Assembly: GCA_019022495.1 (NCBI GenBank)
Contig: JAFEKR010000005.1
Location: 2,232,001-2,296,000 of the forward strand
Reading direction: 5' to 3'
Length of the DNA stretch: 64,000 nucleotides
Source of the DNA: Epichloe hybrida
Lineage: Eukaryota > Ascomycota > Sordariomycetes > Hypocreales > Clavicipitaceae
Shown here piece after piece: positions 1 through 10,766 of this stretch. The notes beneath the pieces are model-generated. The model was not told the origin of the DNA and made no database searches. It saw nothing but the letters and a program-made list of their open reading frames with translations. The number at the start of each line of letters is the position of its first letter. The first letter of the stretch is position 1. Made by a program: the position numbers and the translations under genes.

Positions 1-461
1 TCGCCGAGCTGGGATGCTGCTGCTTCTGCTCCATTCTCTACATTGGCAACGACAGATTCATCGCCGAGAACCCCGACAAGGTTCGCGCGTTCATGCGCGC
101 CGTCAAGAAGGCCACCGACTTTGTGCTGGCGGATCCGCACAACGCCTGGAAGGAGTACGTTGACTTCAAGCCCGTAATCAACTCGGAGCTCAACTGGAAA
201 ATCTTTGAGCGCAGCTACGCCTACTTCTCGCAGGACCTCAAGAATGTCCAGCGTGACTGGAACAAGGTGACCAAGTATGGGCAGAGGTTGGGAGTGTTGA
301 GCCCCGACTTCCAGCCCAACTACACCAATGAATTCCTCGGCTGGGCTCTGGAGCCGGACTCTGCCGACCCAACTGGTGACCAGAAGCGAATGGTTGAGCT
401 GCAGTGTGATGTCGCTCGCTGTGGCGGCTTCCGTCGTCTGCCTGATGCCGTGAAGGCGTAA
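1..461 (+). CDS. nmt1: Thi5/NMT1-type 4-amino-5-hydroxymethyl-2-methylpyrimidine phosphate synthase (3' part)
   Basis: This is the C-terminal 152 codons of the enzyme that makes the pyrimidine half of thiamine from PLP and an active-site histidine in a single-turnover reaction. The frame is open from base 3, so the gene begins upstream of the window. The family's CCCFC signature is at visible residues 5-9, followed by a long helical tail with conserved SELNWKIFERSYAYF and FLGWALEPDS-type stretches. About 144 residues follow the CCCFC motif, close to what is expected for yeast Thi5. The stop is TAA at 459-461. No intron is seen in this part. It is convergent with the sugar transporter, with a 344-bp gap. 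Thiamine repression is known for this family but its promoter is outside the window. Confidence 0.93.
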   Translation, partial: AELGCCCFCSILYIGNDRFIAENPDKVRAFMRAVKKATDFVLADPHNAWKEYVDFKPVINSELNWKIFERSYAYFSQDLKNVQRDWNKVTKYGQRLGVLSPDFQPNYTNEFLGWALEPDSADPTGDQKRMVELQCDVARCGGFRRLPDAVKA

Positions 462-805
462 GAGCCAGCTTCTTACTTCAAGTCCGGTCAGTTGTGCCCA
501 CGGGTTTTATTTGCCCTTTTGCTTGCCAAAACCAACTGATATACACTCGTTGAATTTTTAAACGAACGTCGTCCAAATGTCATGAGGAGTAGTCTTTGGG
601 AATAGCAAATAGTATTTTGGTGAAGGATTCGCATCATCAAACTGATATGCGGACTGCACCTATCAATTCGATGATATTATGGGTCATTTATGTCAACATG
701 TCTGTATAATCTCGATCGCTAAGCTATAGTGGTATGTCTACCGGGACTGAACTATCATGCACATTTCATAATCGTACCGCATCACATAAAGTATTCGTCA
801 CACAC
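462..805. other. Convergent intergenic gap (3' regions)
   Basis: This gap lies between two stop codons and is AT-leaning. I see no ORF with coding character. It probably holds the two 3' untranslated regions and polyadenylation signals. Confidence 0.6.
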
Positions 806-2913
806 TTACGCCGGGGCCGTGGCGTTGGCTCTTTCACGGATAGTCTCGGCAAATAACCTACTCTTCCTCTCCATTTCTTCAGTATTGCTGTAGTCTCTGA
901 AGACCTCGTCCATCTGCTCGAGGGTTTTACCATTAGTCTCGGGCACGAAGTAGAAAGTCCACCCGAAGGACAGGAAGCAGAAAGCAGCAAAGAAGACGTA
1001 TGCTCCGAAACCAGTGTTTTGCACAAGGGGGGGTGTGATGAGGCCCTGAGCGCGAAAGGTTAGCTTCAAACCCAAGTTTCGAGTGAGTGAACCGCTGGTC
1101 TGCCACTTACGACGATGAAGTTGTTGAGCCAATCTGATCATTTCAATTAGTCAATGTGGTATTTGGCCTCACCATCGGTGCGCGAAAGCGAGAAGAGAAC
1201 AACTTACTTGAACAGGTCGAAATGGAGACACCCTTGGCACGGAGCGAGGATGGAAAGATCTCGGACGGCATAGCCCAGGGCACGGGACCCCAACTAGCCC
1301 CGAATGCCAACATGTAGAACAAGAGGAAGACGACGCTAGTCCAGCCCTCGGCTTTGTGTGCTGGCCAATTGCTTGAAAACTTGCCTACGAGGATGGCGAT
1401 GATGAAGTGCGAGATGAACATGCCTACGCTTCCCCAGAGGAGAATCTTGCGTCTGCCGAATCGATCCAAGGTCCACAAGCTGGATGAGACACCAATAAGC
1501 TGAATCACGTTGAGCACACCCGACATGATCAGCTGCATGTTGTGATCGAGTCCCATGGTGCCGAACAGGGTTGGCGAGTAGTAGATCAAAGCGTTGATTC
1601 CGACAAACTGTTTTAAACTCGGGGGTCAGGATACAGTATCTTTGGAACCATGAGATTGGCTATTAGGGGAGCGGGAGGGCGAAGCTAACCTGTTGGAAGA
1701 ACATGAGACCAACACCGACGTGAGTTCTTCGCCAGCAGCCCTTTTTGAAGCAATCCATCCAGGAAGAGAATTCGAGCTTCAGCGTGTTGGACATGCCGCC
1801 GCTCATGAGGGTCGGGTGGCGCTCGGCGAGGATTCCCCGCTGGAACTTGGACTCCGTGATGATCTCCAACCACTCGCGTTGCACTCGGGGATCCGTCGTG
1901 GGAAGGGCCCTCAGTTTGGCGAGGTTCACCAAGGCCTCTTCGTCACGGCCCTTGGATGCCAGCCATCGAGGGGAGAAGGGCAGAAAGATGGCGCCGAACC
2001 CGAGGAACAAGCCGGGAATGATTTGGATCAAGAACGGCAACTGCCATGACCAATTTGAGGGAATGTACTGGGTTCCGTAGGTGATCCAAAACGAGATGAC
2101 GATGCCGAGAACGATGCTCAGCTCCTCTAGCACGAGAAGAGTGCCTCGGATCTCGGCTGGCGAGATTTCGGAAATGTATAGAGGGACAACCATGCTCAGC
2201 CTGGTATAGTCAGCAACAGGTGAGCCATCGGCGTGAGAGGGGGGAGGGGGGGCGAATGAGATACGCACATGCCGATTCCAATGCCGCCAAACAGCCGAGC
2301 AACGACCAGCATGATATAGTTGACAGCCGCCGTTTGCAACGCAGATCCAACCGTGAACATTGCGACGGCCATCATTATCGAATACTTTCGAGAGTACGCG
2401 TCCGCGATCCAACCTTGGTTTAAAGCTCCTGTTTACCTTGTTAGCCGGCCAGGCGCAGTGTGAAGATTCGAGTGAGATAGTCGTACCGACAAAGGCACCC
2501 AGAGTGATCATGGCGGTCATAAGACCTTTGTAGAACCCGGCACCGGGGGCTGTGTCCGATACTTCTTGAAATCGTTCCAAGAATGTGTCCATTACCAGAA
2601 TGACAGAAATAACGCCTTGGCTATAGATTCTGTTAGAACAGTCGCAAGGAAGGTCCGGGGTTCGACGAATATGACAAAGACTTACTCATAGCCAAAGAGC
2701 AAGCCGCCAATGGCGCTGAACGAGGCACAGATGACGACATAGCGAGAGGCAGCGATTCCTCGAAACCCTGGATTACCATTAGCCGTGCTTTATGTTTACT
2801 GCGCTATGGAACAACATACCCGGGGGGCCGTAAGGCTCTGATGATAAATGTACCACTACGTCGGCCTCATCGTGCTCAGCCTTGGGAAACGACGCGGACG
2901 TGGCTTTGTCCAT
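806..2913 (-). CDS. MFS sugar (hexose/polyol) transporter, 8 exons
   Basis: A plasma-membrane proton-coupled sugar porter, 547 aa. Exons by splice signals and phase: 2913-2820, 2767-2686, 2620-2487, 2428-2269, 2200-1690, 1607-1208, 1133-1111 (23-nt micro-exon) and 1045-806. The total is 1,644 nt and stays in phase throughout. Family marks seen are GYDQGVISV, created across the exon 2/3 join, LNQGWIADAYSRKYS in the loop after TM2, a PLYISEISPAEIRG box, FSPRWLASKGR, PSEIFPSSLRAKGVS, and the C-terminal PETNGKTLEQMDEVF. Twelve transmembrane segments are expected. The start ATG at 2913 gives an acidic cytosolic N-terminus; a longer upstream in-frame ATG at 2991 lies in T-rich promoter-like DNA and is less likely. 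It is divergent from the dehydrogenase at 4859. The substrate cannot be read from sequence; hexose or inositol are both possible. Confidence 0.93.
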
Positions 2914-4858
2914 GTTCAAACCAAGAAAGGGGGGTATGGCGCAGATTCTTAGGATGAATGAAGTTACAACAATCGGGCAAGCATGAAACAAAGTTTTTCT
3001 TTTTTTTTTTTCAAGAATGGTAAACTGAAAATGGGCAGGGACGTCACTCGGAAAAATCCCTAGTTACAATGGGACAAGTCACGTCCTTTTAACAAAACTC
3101 GGTCCCTGCGATCAAGATTTACTCAGATGCTGGGTGCCAGCCGATGCGACGCCGCGGGCCCGGGCCAATCCGGAAACTGCTAATTCAGAGTAGCCCGCGC
3201 CTGGGCAAATTGAAACTTGGCAGAGAGGTGAGGTTGATGAAAGACGGGGGAGCCCCATGGGGGTAAAGATATCCACACTTTCAAGTTCTCGGCTTCTCGG
3301 TGCGCGGGGCAAGTGGTTCTGATCCAAAACTGCGGAGTCATCTTTATGCATGAAGGTTCACCTCGTGGGACTCGGGGTCTACAGCCGCCCTTGCCCTTGC
3401 TGGCTACATCCTCCAGATTCAACCACACACCATGACCAGGTTCCAGAGCAAAGAACGGCGGGCTTGCTTGCAGGTCTCCCCAGACTTGCCAGGATGGATG
3501 ATTGACACTTGGCGCGGCTGTGGGCATGGTTGACGTCGTGTGTTGTGGCAACCTGGGGAAGAAGTGGAATCGGGGTTTTTGTGGGAGATGGAAATGCCCC
3601 CTGACCTCCGGGGCTGAAACCCAACTCGGAGAGTTCGAGGCTCGGCTTGTAACATGTGCTTACTGTAGCTTTTTTTTTTTTTCGTCCATTGCACCAAGGC
3701 TAAGCTTCTAGAAGACGCAGGTCTAGACTCTCAGATGCGTTTTAGCTGGGGCTCCCTTCCTCCTTGTACTTGCTTCAGCAGGGAGTTGGAGTGAAACTCG
3801 CGAGACATGCATCCCCATCAGATGCGCAGACATGGCCCTGGACACACTCACTGTGTTTTCGATACTGATCCATTGACAAGTTAAACCCCCTTTCCCCGCC
3901 ATACTGGAGAAACCATTATTGCTTCGAGGGTCCAATACACGGGTGGGCTTGGCCTCCATGCGCGCGCAACACGAGGCTTCAGCGCTGCCGAAGCTTTCGT
4001 CTTCAGCTTGACCAACTCATTTCACCATTGCATTGGGCCAGCCAAGAACAACGGTGAGTTGACCCGAATTCCCGGCGACCTTTTCCCTTCTTGGACATCG
4101 GCAGGAGCTCAGGACCCGCGGGGGTGACCCGTGTTGTGCCGGTGCCAAAGTTGGGCGGGGGCCCGAGCGAAGCGGCAGACGGGCCCCGAAATTACCGTAA
4201 CGGGTTAGCGTCGCCGGTACGAGCCCCCTGCTTGGGATGTCGTTGTCCGCATGCAACGAAAACTCAAAAAAAAACTCAAGGCAAGATTCGCGGGGGAAAC
4301 CCAAGACGCAGACTTTTTTTTTTCCTTTCCTTTCAAATCTCCACCATCGATGGCCAGACAAAAGCGTCGAGAATTCAGAAGGGCGACATGTCCCTTGTAC
4401 GATGGATGCCATACGCTTGTGAAACCAGGCTGTTTGCCGAGCTCCGTGGCGGTCGCAGCTTGTCGACGTCGAATCGGGGAGACTTGCCGGATGGGCGATC
4501 AAGATTCAAGACCCGTCCACTGCCGTTGCCGCCGCCGCTGCCGATTCCGCTGACACTTTGACTCGGCCTTCCCCGCGAAACCCCTAATACCCTCCAATCT
4601 CTACCCCAGCCGCCTGTTTCTCTTCTCCAGTTGTTCCAGACTTGGCAGTGGGTGTAATAAGTGGGGGCGGCGGGAGTGGTACACAGCACAGTATCAACTC
4701 GACAAAACCAACTCGAAGAAGTTTTTTTTTTTGAGTTTTTTTTTTCCCGCGCCTTCTTCTTTCCCCTGCCATCTCGCCTCCCCACGATATAAAATCGGTA
4801 GAATTGTTTCCCTCCCGCGTTCTCAATCGCTGTCGTAATCCCCCTCTGCAACCCAACA
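2914..4858. promoter_or_regulatory. Shared divergent promoter region of transporter and dehydrogenase
   Basis: This 1.9-kb region lies between two divergent start codons. It contains several T-tracts (around 2998-3012, 3670-3682, 4313-4323, 4722-4745) and pyrimidine-rich stretches usual before filamentous-fungal genes. Open frames on both strands exist but overlap each other and show no family motif, so I call no gene here. Separate core promoters for both genes should be present; only the dehydrogenase TATA-like box is clear. Confidence 0.6.
4788..4795 (+). promoter_or_regulatory. TATA-like box of the dehydrogenase gene
   Basis: TATAAAAT lies 71 nt before the ATG at 4859, preceded by a strongly pyrimidine-rich stretch. 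Position and sequence suit a core promoter. This is inferred from motif and spacing only. Confidence 0.45.
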
Positions 4859-6031
4859 ATGGCACCTACCAAGCTCAAGATTGGCGTCGCGGGTCTCGGC
4901 CGCATGGGCAAGCGCCACGCCCTCAACTTCTTCCAGTCAGTTCCTCGCGCAGAGCTCGTGGCCGTCTCGACGCCCGATGCGCAGGAGCGGGAATGGGCGC
5001 AGGAGCACCTGGCGCCGTCGGGCGTGGCCGTCTACGACAAGTACGAGGACATGCTCAGGCGCGAGGGCCTCGAGGCCGTCTGCATCGCCTCGGCGACGGC
5101 AGTGCACGCCTCGCAGGCCATCGCGGCCATCGAGGCCGGCAAGCACGTTCTTTGCGAGAAACCCCTGGCTACTTCTGCCAAAGTGGTGAGTGTGGCATTC
5201 CCCGGGGGGGAGTAAATCTGTTAAGAGACTACAAGCCACAGAGATCGAATAAGCTAACAGAGATATATTCTTCTCGCTGCCTAGTCCCAGACAGTGGTGG
5301 ACGCTGCGGCTCGCCGACCAGACCTCAAGGTCATGTGCGGCTTCTCACGACGTTTCGACGACAGCTACCGCGATGCCTACGCCAAGATGAAGGCCGGTCT
5401 GATCGGGCGGCCGTCCGTTTTCCGAAGCCAGACGTGCGACATGCTTGACCCGTCGGGCTTCTTCGTCGCCTACGCCCAGCACAGCGGCGGCATCTTCGTC
5501 GACTGCTCCATCCACGACATCGACCTGGCCCTGTGGTTCTTCGGCGAGGACGGCGAGAGCAAGGTCAGGTCGGTCAGCGCCGTGGGCATCACCGCCGTGG
5601 AGCCGGACCTGCGCAAGTACAACGACCGCGACAACGCCGTCGGCCTCATCGAGTTTGTCGACGGCCGCATCGTCTACCTGTACTGCTCCAGGATGATGGC
5701 CGCCGGCCAGGAGGACACCACCGAGATCATCGGCACCAAAGGCAAGATTGGCGTCAACACCATCCCCACGTCCAACCTGGTCCGCGTCTACGAGCCCACT
5801 GGTATTCGCCAAGAGGTGCCCCAGAACTACTGGGATCGCTTCAAGAACGCCTTCAACACCGAGGCCAACGAGTTCACCGCCTGCTGTCTGGACAACACGG
5901 ACGTGCCCGTCAAGCTGGCCACTGCTGTGGCTGCCGTCAAGATTGGCGCCGCCTTGCAGGAGTCAATGATTTCTGGAGACAAGATTTGGTTCAACAAGAA
6001 CGGGGACCGCGTTGAGAGATCGCAGTTGTAG
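4859..6031 (+). CDS. Gfo/Idh/MocA oxidoreductase, inositol 2-dehydrogenase-like
   Basis: An NAD(P)-dependent polyol/sugar dehydrogenase of 357 aa. Exons are 4859-5185 and 5285-6031, with a 99-nt intron starting GTGAGT. The N-terminal Rossmann fold has GVAGLGRMG with the GxGxxG glycines at 12, 14 and 17. The CEKP motif at 99-102 places catalytic Lys101. The second domain has D182 and H186 in a GGIFVDCSIHDIDLALWFFG stretch, the D-x3-H pair found with the Lys in myo-inositol dehydrogenases. Length fits the family. The product is probably cytosolic, since no signal peptide is seen. It is divergent from a sugar transporter, which suggests uptake and first oxidation of the same polyol or sugar. Exact substrate is not decidable because this superfamily is broad. 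Confidence 0.9.
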
Positions 6032-6464
6032 AGGAGAAAGGGCGGTTGGGTTGGTCACCTATTTGCACAAATCTAGGCGTTTTTGTTTTTTTAGACTTCC
6101 CATCATCCCTTATCGGCAATTGGAGGTTAGATGATCATCACACAGCATCTCAGCTGTGTCGCGTAATTACGGTCGGCGAGCCGGGTTTTCAGAAATGTTT
6201 CGTCAGTGTAATTTGTGCTTTCGATGCGGCTTGGGATGATTTTGCACAGCATGCATCTCTCCGTCATGTCAGACCTTAAGGCGTCCTTGCTAGGCATTCT
6301 GCGGAGGGCAAGTTCGAGCTCGACAGCTGCGTGGACGTAAAAGACTGTTGACCTCATGCATATGACTTGTCTCAATTTTTTTTGGGGGGGGGGGGGGAAG
6401 GCATCATAAATCATGTATCTCATTCTGCACACGTTCATCTGACTTGACAAAACTGCCTCTACTA
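6032..6464. other. Convergent gap with T8-G14 homopolymer
   Basis: This is the 3' gap between the dehydrogenase and the receptor gene. It holds a run of T (6376-6383) directly followed by 14 G (6384-6397), a likely polymorphic or error-prone tract. No gene is seen. Confidence 0.6.
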
Positions 6465-8086
6465 CTACTCGCTGCCGTCCGCAACTCGCTGTCTGCCGCC
6501 AAGCTGCATTAGAGCGACTTCATCCTCTTCCGATATCTCCACGGCATAGCTCTTCTGGTAAGCGATTTGATTCCTCTCAGGGTCAGGCCGGGTATGCTTG
6601 CGGTCGAATTGGGATGTGACCGTGGCAATGGGACCAAGCGACCTGTTTTGGAAGTTTTTGTCGTTTGCTCTGTTGGAGCTGCTCCCGTAGTTGGCGGAGC
6701 TTTGCGCAATCGAGCCACCCAAGGACGGGAACAGGTGCACGACGAATTGTCGGAACGAAGGCAGGCATACACACCAGATGCCGACATTCACCTCGGTGTT
6801 GGACCATATGGAAACCTCGAAAAAGTCCCAGGTGGGGTTGATCGAGTTGACGCCGAACCGAACGATGGATCGAAGTCTAAGAATGCTTACCAGGGTGACA
6901 CTGTTTTACGCCCAACCGCTGTTAGCAGCAGCCCATGTTGGCACGCATTGTAGGCTCAAAGAGTCAAGGGGAGCAGGGTAAGGAGGGGGGGGGATTGTGG
7001 TTGTCCGCCTCGACACACTTACAAGGTTCCGAGCAAGAGCATAACGCCAACGCTCAGTTTCTTCTTCCAATGCATTTTGAGGCCCTTGAGCTGCCAAAGA
7101 GGAATGGCTAATATCCAGAAATCGATGGCGATGCCGATCGCTGCATTTGACCACGCGAGTGCGCCGATGTCGATGCATGTCCCAACTTGCCCTTGATCCC
7201 AGCGGGTCCAAAAGTAGCTCACGGGCTTGCACGAAAAGAGTCCAACACAAAAGAAAACAACGGCATAGACGGCGGTAAAGGCGATGGTGCCCCAGAGCAG
7301 TCGACGTACGTTCCGGGCCGGGAAAACCCGCAGAAAGAAGAACAGCATGGCCAGCTTGACGAGGGCGATTTGCAAAAAGTATAGCACGTCTATGATGAAG
7401 AAGTACTTGCTAAATTTGTAGAGCTTGTCGGAGTCCAAGGTCCAAACGTCCCGACCTAGACCGTTGGCAGCGACGCCACTTGTGTTGATGATTGTTAAGG
7501 AGTGCCGCTTACAATGGTAGCGAGAGCAGACCAGTCATCCCATCCGAGATCCTGCTTAACCCATAATTTGAAGGCAAATCTTTGAATGATGAAGAGACCG
7601 GATATAACGGCCAGCGTGTTGGAAACGATGATCCAGTCACGTGTTCTGTCGCGTATAGGTGCATGGCAATCTTCTGATGTGATTTTCTTGAACACTGCAA
7701 TCATGACGTTAGTCTGGGAAATCCCCCTGGTTTGATGTCCAGTTCTCTCAGGTGACAGCCATTACGTACATATAGATTCCTTTGCCGTACAAGCCTCGAG
7801 AACGCAGGCAGTGACTGCGTCAAGCAGATGCTGGTCGGCACACAAGCAAGTTGCGTCAGATGGTTGGCATGGTGTTTCTGTGGAGTATTGATTGAAGCAT
7901 ATCACCTTATCGTCGTGATAATTAGAGAATGAACTTTGGGTTGGCCGTCTGATGTCTGGTGATACATACTGCGCATGAGGGAAGCTTGGACACGACGTTT
8001 GTGAGGAACGACGACGATTCTGTCGGCTTGGCCACTGTTGGCACAGCAGCGCTGCAAAATAGACCAAACCAGGTGGATGACTTCAT
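6465..8086 (-). CDS. CFEM-domain Pth11-like seven-TM receptor, apparent 1-nt frameshift
   Basis: Putative fungal GPCR of the Pth11 type (cell-surface sensing). Exons are 8086-7970, 7905-7770, 7694-7023 and 6900-6465. A signal peptide is followed by a CFEM domain with all eight cysteines (38, 42, 52, 59, 61, 73, 78, 94) and conserved Asp56. The cysteine pattern picks AAG at 7908-7906 as the intron 1 acceptor. A seven-TM fungal-rhodopsin region follows, with LGWDDW, GVAANGLGRDVWTL, NPTWDFFEV and NVGIWCVCLPSFR, then a Ser/Asn-rich cytosolic tail. Near 7496-7502 the frame changes. One frame reads SGTP then stop, and the family-like continuation LTIINTSG lies in the next frame. Adding one base in the TT of CCTTAACA would join them and give 453 aa. 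No splice choice with normal signals repairs it. It could be a recent pseudogene or an assembly error. Confidence 0.85.
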
Positions 8087-9176
8087 GATGCAACCAGTTC
8101 TGCCCTCACGACACTTTGGCAGAACAAGATATGTGCAAGAGTTTCATTGACGGTGGTCGTCCCCGTCGAAATATGACGGGGAATGGAGAAGATGTATGTC
8201 AGTCAGCCGGAGGGAGTTCAATCACCTCGGCCAAGGTTCCATTGCGAAGTGTGTGTTGCCTGCTTTTGCTAGGAGGTTGTGCAGACCGACTTGTTGTTAC
8301 GCCCTTGATGCAACCGATAGGCTCAAGCGCACTGGCCTATACGATGATCTCGCGCTGTTCCGCAACTGCCGATTCAGTCGGATGACGGACAACTCCTCTG
8401 TGTAACTGGTTCATCTAGCTAGGACGGATGTCTGTGCCCGCCTGTCGCTACGCTGCCGTACATATGCTCGACCTCCTCCCTCGACCTTGATGCCTTTATC
8501 CTGAATGCAAAGAAAGTGACATGGGCTGGGCCAGTGGACTCGGAAAGCTTTGGACCACATGGTACCTCCGGCGGAATCTGTAGGCGGAGTCTGGTGAGCA
8601 AATCCATGCTCCTCGCCCGCCCGATGGCCGAACAAAGGCTGAGGGGCTGAGGCATCTGGATCAAGCACGGCTTCAGGAACAGGCGCCGTCATGGAGTTGG
8701 CTTGGCTGTGGATGAAGAAGGGATAAATTTGAAAAGGATAGACGCAGACCCCGTGACTTGCGCCAATCGTGCTGACCAACCCGACCAACCGGCAACAACT
8801 TGCATGGGTCGTGTCTCCACCCGTCTCCACCCGGGGGCGACTAGTACGAATAGTGGGCTGCATGGTTTCAGTTTGTCTTGTGTGTGCGTGTATCTTGCAT
8901 CGACAGCAAGCAGGGACCTGGCCGAGGCTGTCCGAGGCTGTCGATGTACGGAGTGAAGATTGGGGACTGGCTTGCGAAGGTTCGTTCTACTTGACTCGTG
9001 ACGCCTGACTTGCTAACCTGCTGAGGAGGTATTGTTCGGATCACATGGGATATTGCTTTGCCCGGCTATTGGAAAAGTTTGACGCTATCAGACTGTGTGG
9101 GGGAAAAGTAAACCCATGTGCGAAGCCGCTGCGGTGGCTGGCCTACATGTAGCAGCATGTTCAAACATAGGGTCGC
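8087..9176. other. Intergenic region upstream of the receptor gene
   Basis: This 1.1-kb stretch lies between the receptor start and the bicupin stop. Short frames occur on both strands but none carries motifs or splice structure. It probably contains the receptor promoter and the bicupin 3' region. No RNA gene is recognised. Confidence 0.5.
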
Positions 9177-10766
9177 TCAAACGAAGACTTGCTTCTCCTT
9201 TTTCAGCTTTTCCGCAAACTCAATGGGGACCTTGAGCACCTGAGATACAACGCCAGGTGGTGTTAGAGCGAGCCACTGCGTCAGGGGAATATCGGCAACA
9301 CGATCGGATTTGTAGATCTCAATCCAGATAAGGTCCTCTTTTCCCGTGTTTTCGATATAATGTCTTTTCACGTCACGTTTTAGAAATGTACACTGTGTTG
9401 GGGGACTTCACAGAGACTACTTCTACTCACCCTGAATTGTCAGGGAATACGGCTGTATCGCCCGCTCTGAAGTTGAATGTGCGAGCATTGGCATTGCCAA
9501 TGAAGGCAGTAGCTCTGGCACTGCCCTGGTGGAAGTACAACCACTCCTCGGCCTGGTAGATGCAATCGGTCAGCTCCGGATCCGTACCATTCAACATGGT
9601 GCTTGCACTCTCGTCTTTCACGAACTTACATTAGGATGCCAGTGGAGCTCACGCAGGCCACCAGGCTTGAGTACCACGTAGGTTGCCGCAATGGTCTTGG
9701 AGATGGGGAAGTTGGTAGAATCGATCTTGTGGAATACGCCCCCCTGGCCACCGATCTTTTCGGCCGCATGCTCCAACGTTCGGTAGACAAAAGAACTGTT
9801 ACCGGAAGCAACGGGGGTCACGGCATCAGTCACGTTCTGGTGGCTGACTGTCGCATCGACAATGTACGGACTCGAAGGAGGAATATTGTCAAAAACGGAC
9901 TCGGGGACACCAAAGTTCTTGGCAAGAATATCTTTGGGTGTGTGAGCCAGCCAGTCGTCAATGTTGAAAGTGGTCCTGAATTTCGAATTAGCTTCAGTTG
10001 TCCCTTTCGGCGCAATGAAAGTAAATTGGGAAGACGCACCCAGTTTTATCGAAATCACCATCATCAAAGACCAGCAGTGATTCATTCTCATCCTCGAGAC
10101 CTTGGATGGTATGGGCGACACCCTTGGGAAAGTACCAAACGTCGCCATAGTTCAGCTCTTCAGCCTGATATTTGCCATTCTCGTCTACCGCGGAGACAAG
10201 CATTCGTCCTTTGTAAACAAAGGCCCATTCGGCCTATCAGAGATGAAAGGGGTCAGTAAATCAGTAAATCTCTCTTCCTTCTTCTTTGTTTTTTTTTCTT
10301 CATTATTAACCAGGTTCGCTGCGACTTACAACTCGGTGCCAATGCAGCTCCCGGATGGCGCCTCTCTTAAGGTGCTGCTGCGCGCCAGAAATATCATGGC
10401 TGGCCGGCAAATCCTGAATGACCTGCTCTCGAACCCAGCCGCCCTTGAAGAAACGCGTCTTCGAATCTGAGAAGCTCCATTTCAGATTAGGAACAGTTCC
10501 GTTGTCAGTAGACTGTCGGCCCAAGTTATCCGGGTTTTGCGTGTCCAGCTCGTGGTTGGTTCGACCTGTCAGGGTCGTCATAAGATACAGACTCGATCTG
10601 AAAACAAGCAACCAGAAAGCTTACCACCGAGAGGCTCACCCTTTCCGTTCTTGCTGACGGGCAATCCCTGGTCGAACTTGTCCTCGTCCCTCGCCTCCAG
10701 AGGGGCAGCCACAGCCGATCCGACGAGGCAGGAGGCTACAAGAGTCGTTAATGACGCAAATTTCAT
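9177..10766 (-). CDS. Secreted bicupin, oxalate decarboxylase family, with altered lid
   Basis: Predicted extracellular Mn-dependent bicupin, 408 aa. Exons are 10766-10625, 10565-10330, 10233-10040, 9975-9630, 9552-9431 and 9363-9177, all in phase. The signal peptide is MKFASLTTLVASCLVGSAVA. Cupin 1 has H122, H124, E128, H167 and cupin 2 has H302, H304, E309, H348; the spacings equal those of Bacillus OxdC (H95/H97/E101/H140 and H273/H275/E280/H319). E362 falls where OxdC has Glu333. The cupin-1 lid (SENS in OxdC, with catalytic Glu162) reads D-K-T-G at 188-191, so Lys189 replaces the glutamate. The family converts oxalate to formate and CO2; with this lid the activity could differ (oxidase-like or other). 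DWLAHTPKDILAKNFGV downstream is typical of the family. Confidence 0.92.

Noticed and set aside
3112..3711. Overlapping frames in the transporter-dehydrogenase promoter region
   Set aside because: Several frames overlap on both strands, none has splice structure or motifs, and T-tracts interrupt them.
4937..5812. Long minus-strand frames under the dehydrogenase
   Set aside because: They are mirror frames of a GC-rich real gene; they have no motifs, and the plus-strand protein is clearly a family member.
7455..7531. An intron (7531-7479 or 7512-7456) to explain the receptor frame change
   Set aside because: The first has a weak GTCTGC donor and removes conserved membrane residues; the second does not restore frame. 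The uninterrupted family-like reading across CCTTAACA is a better explanation.
8411..8863. 150-codon minus-strand frame between the receptor and bicupin genes
   Set aside because: Composition and sequence look non-coding, with no recognisable domain and no supporting introns.
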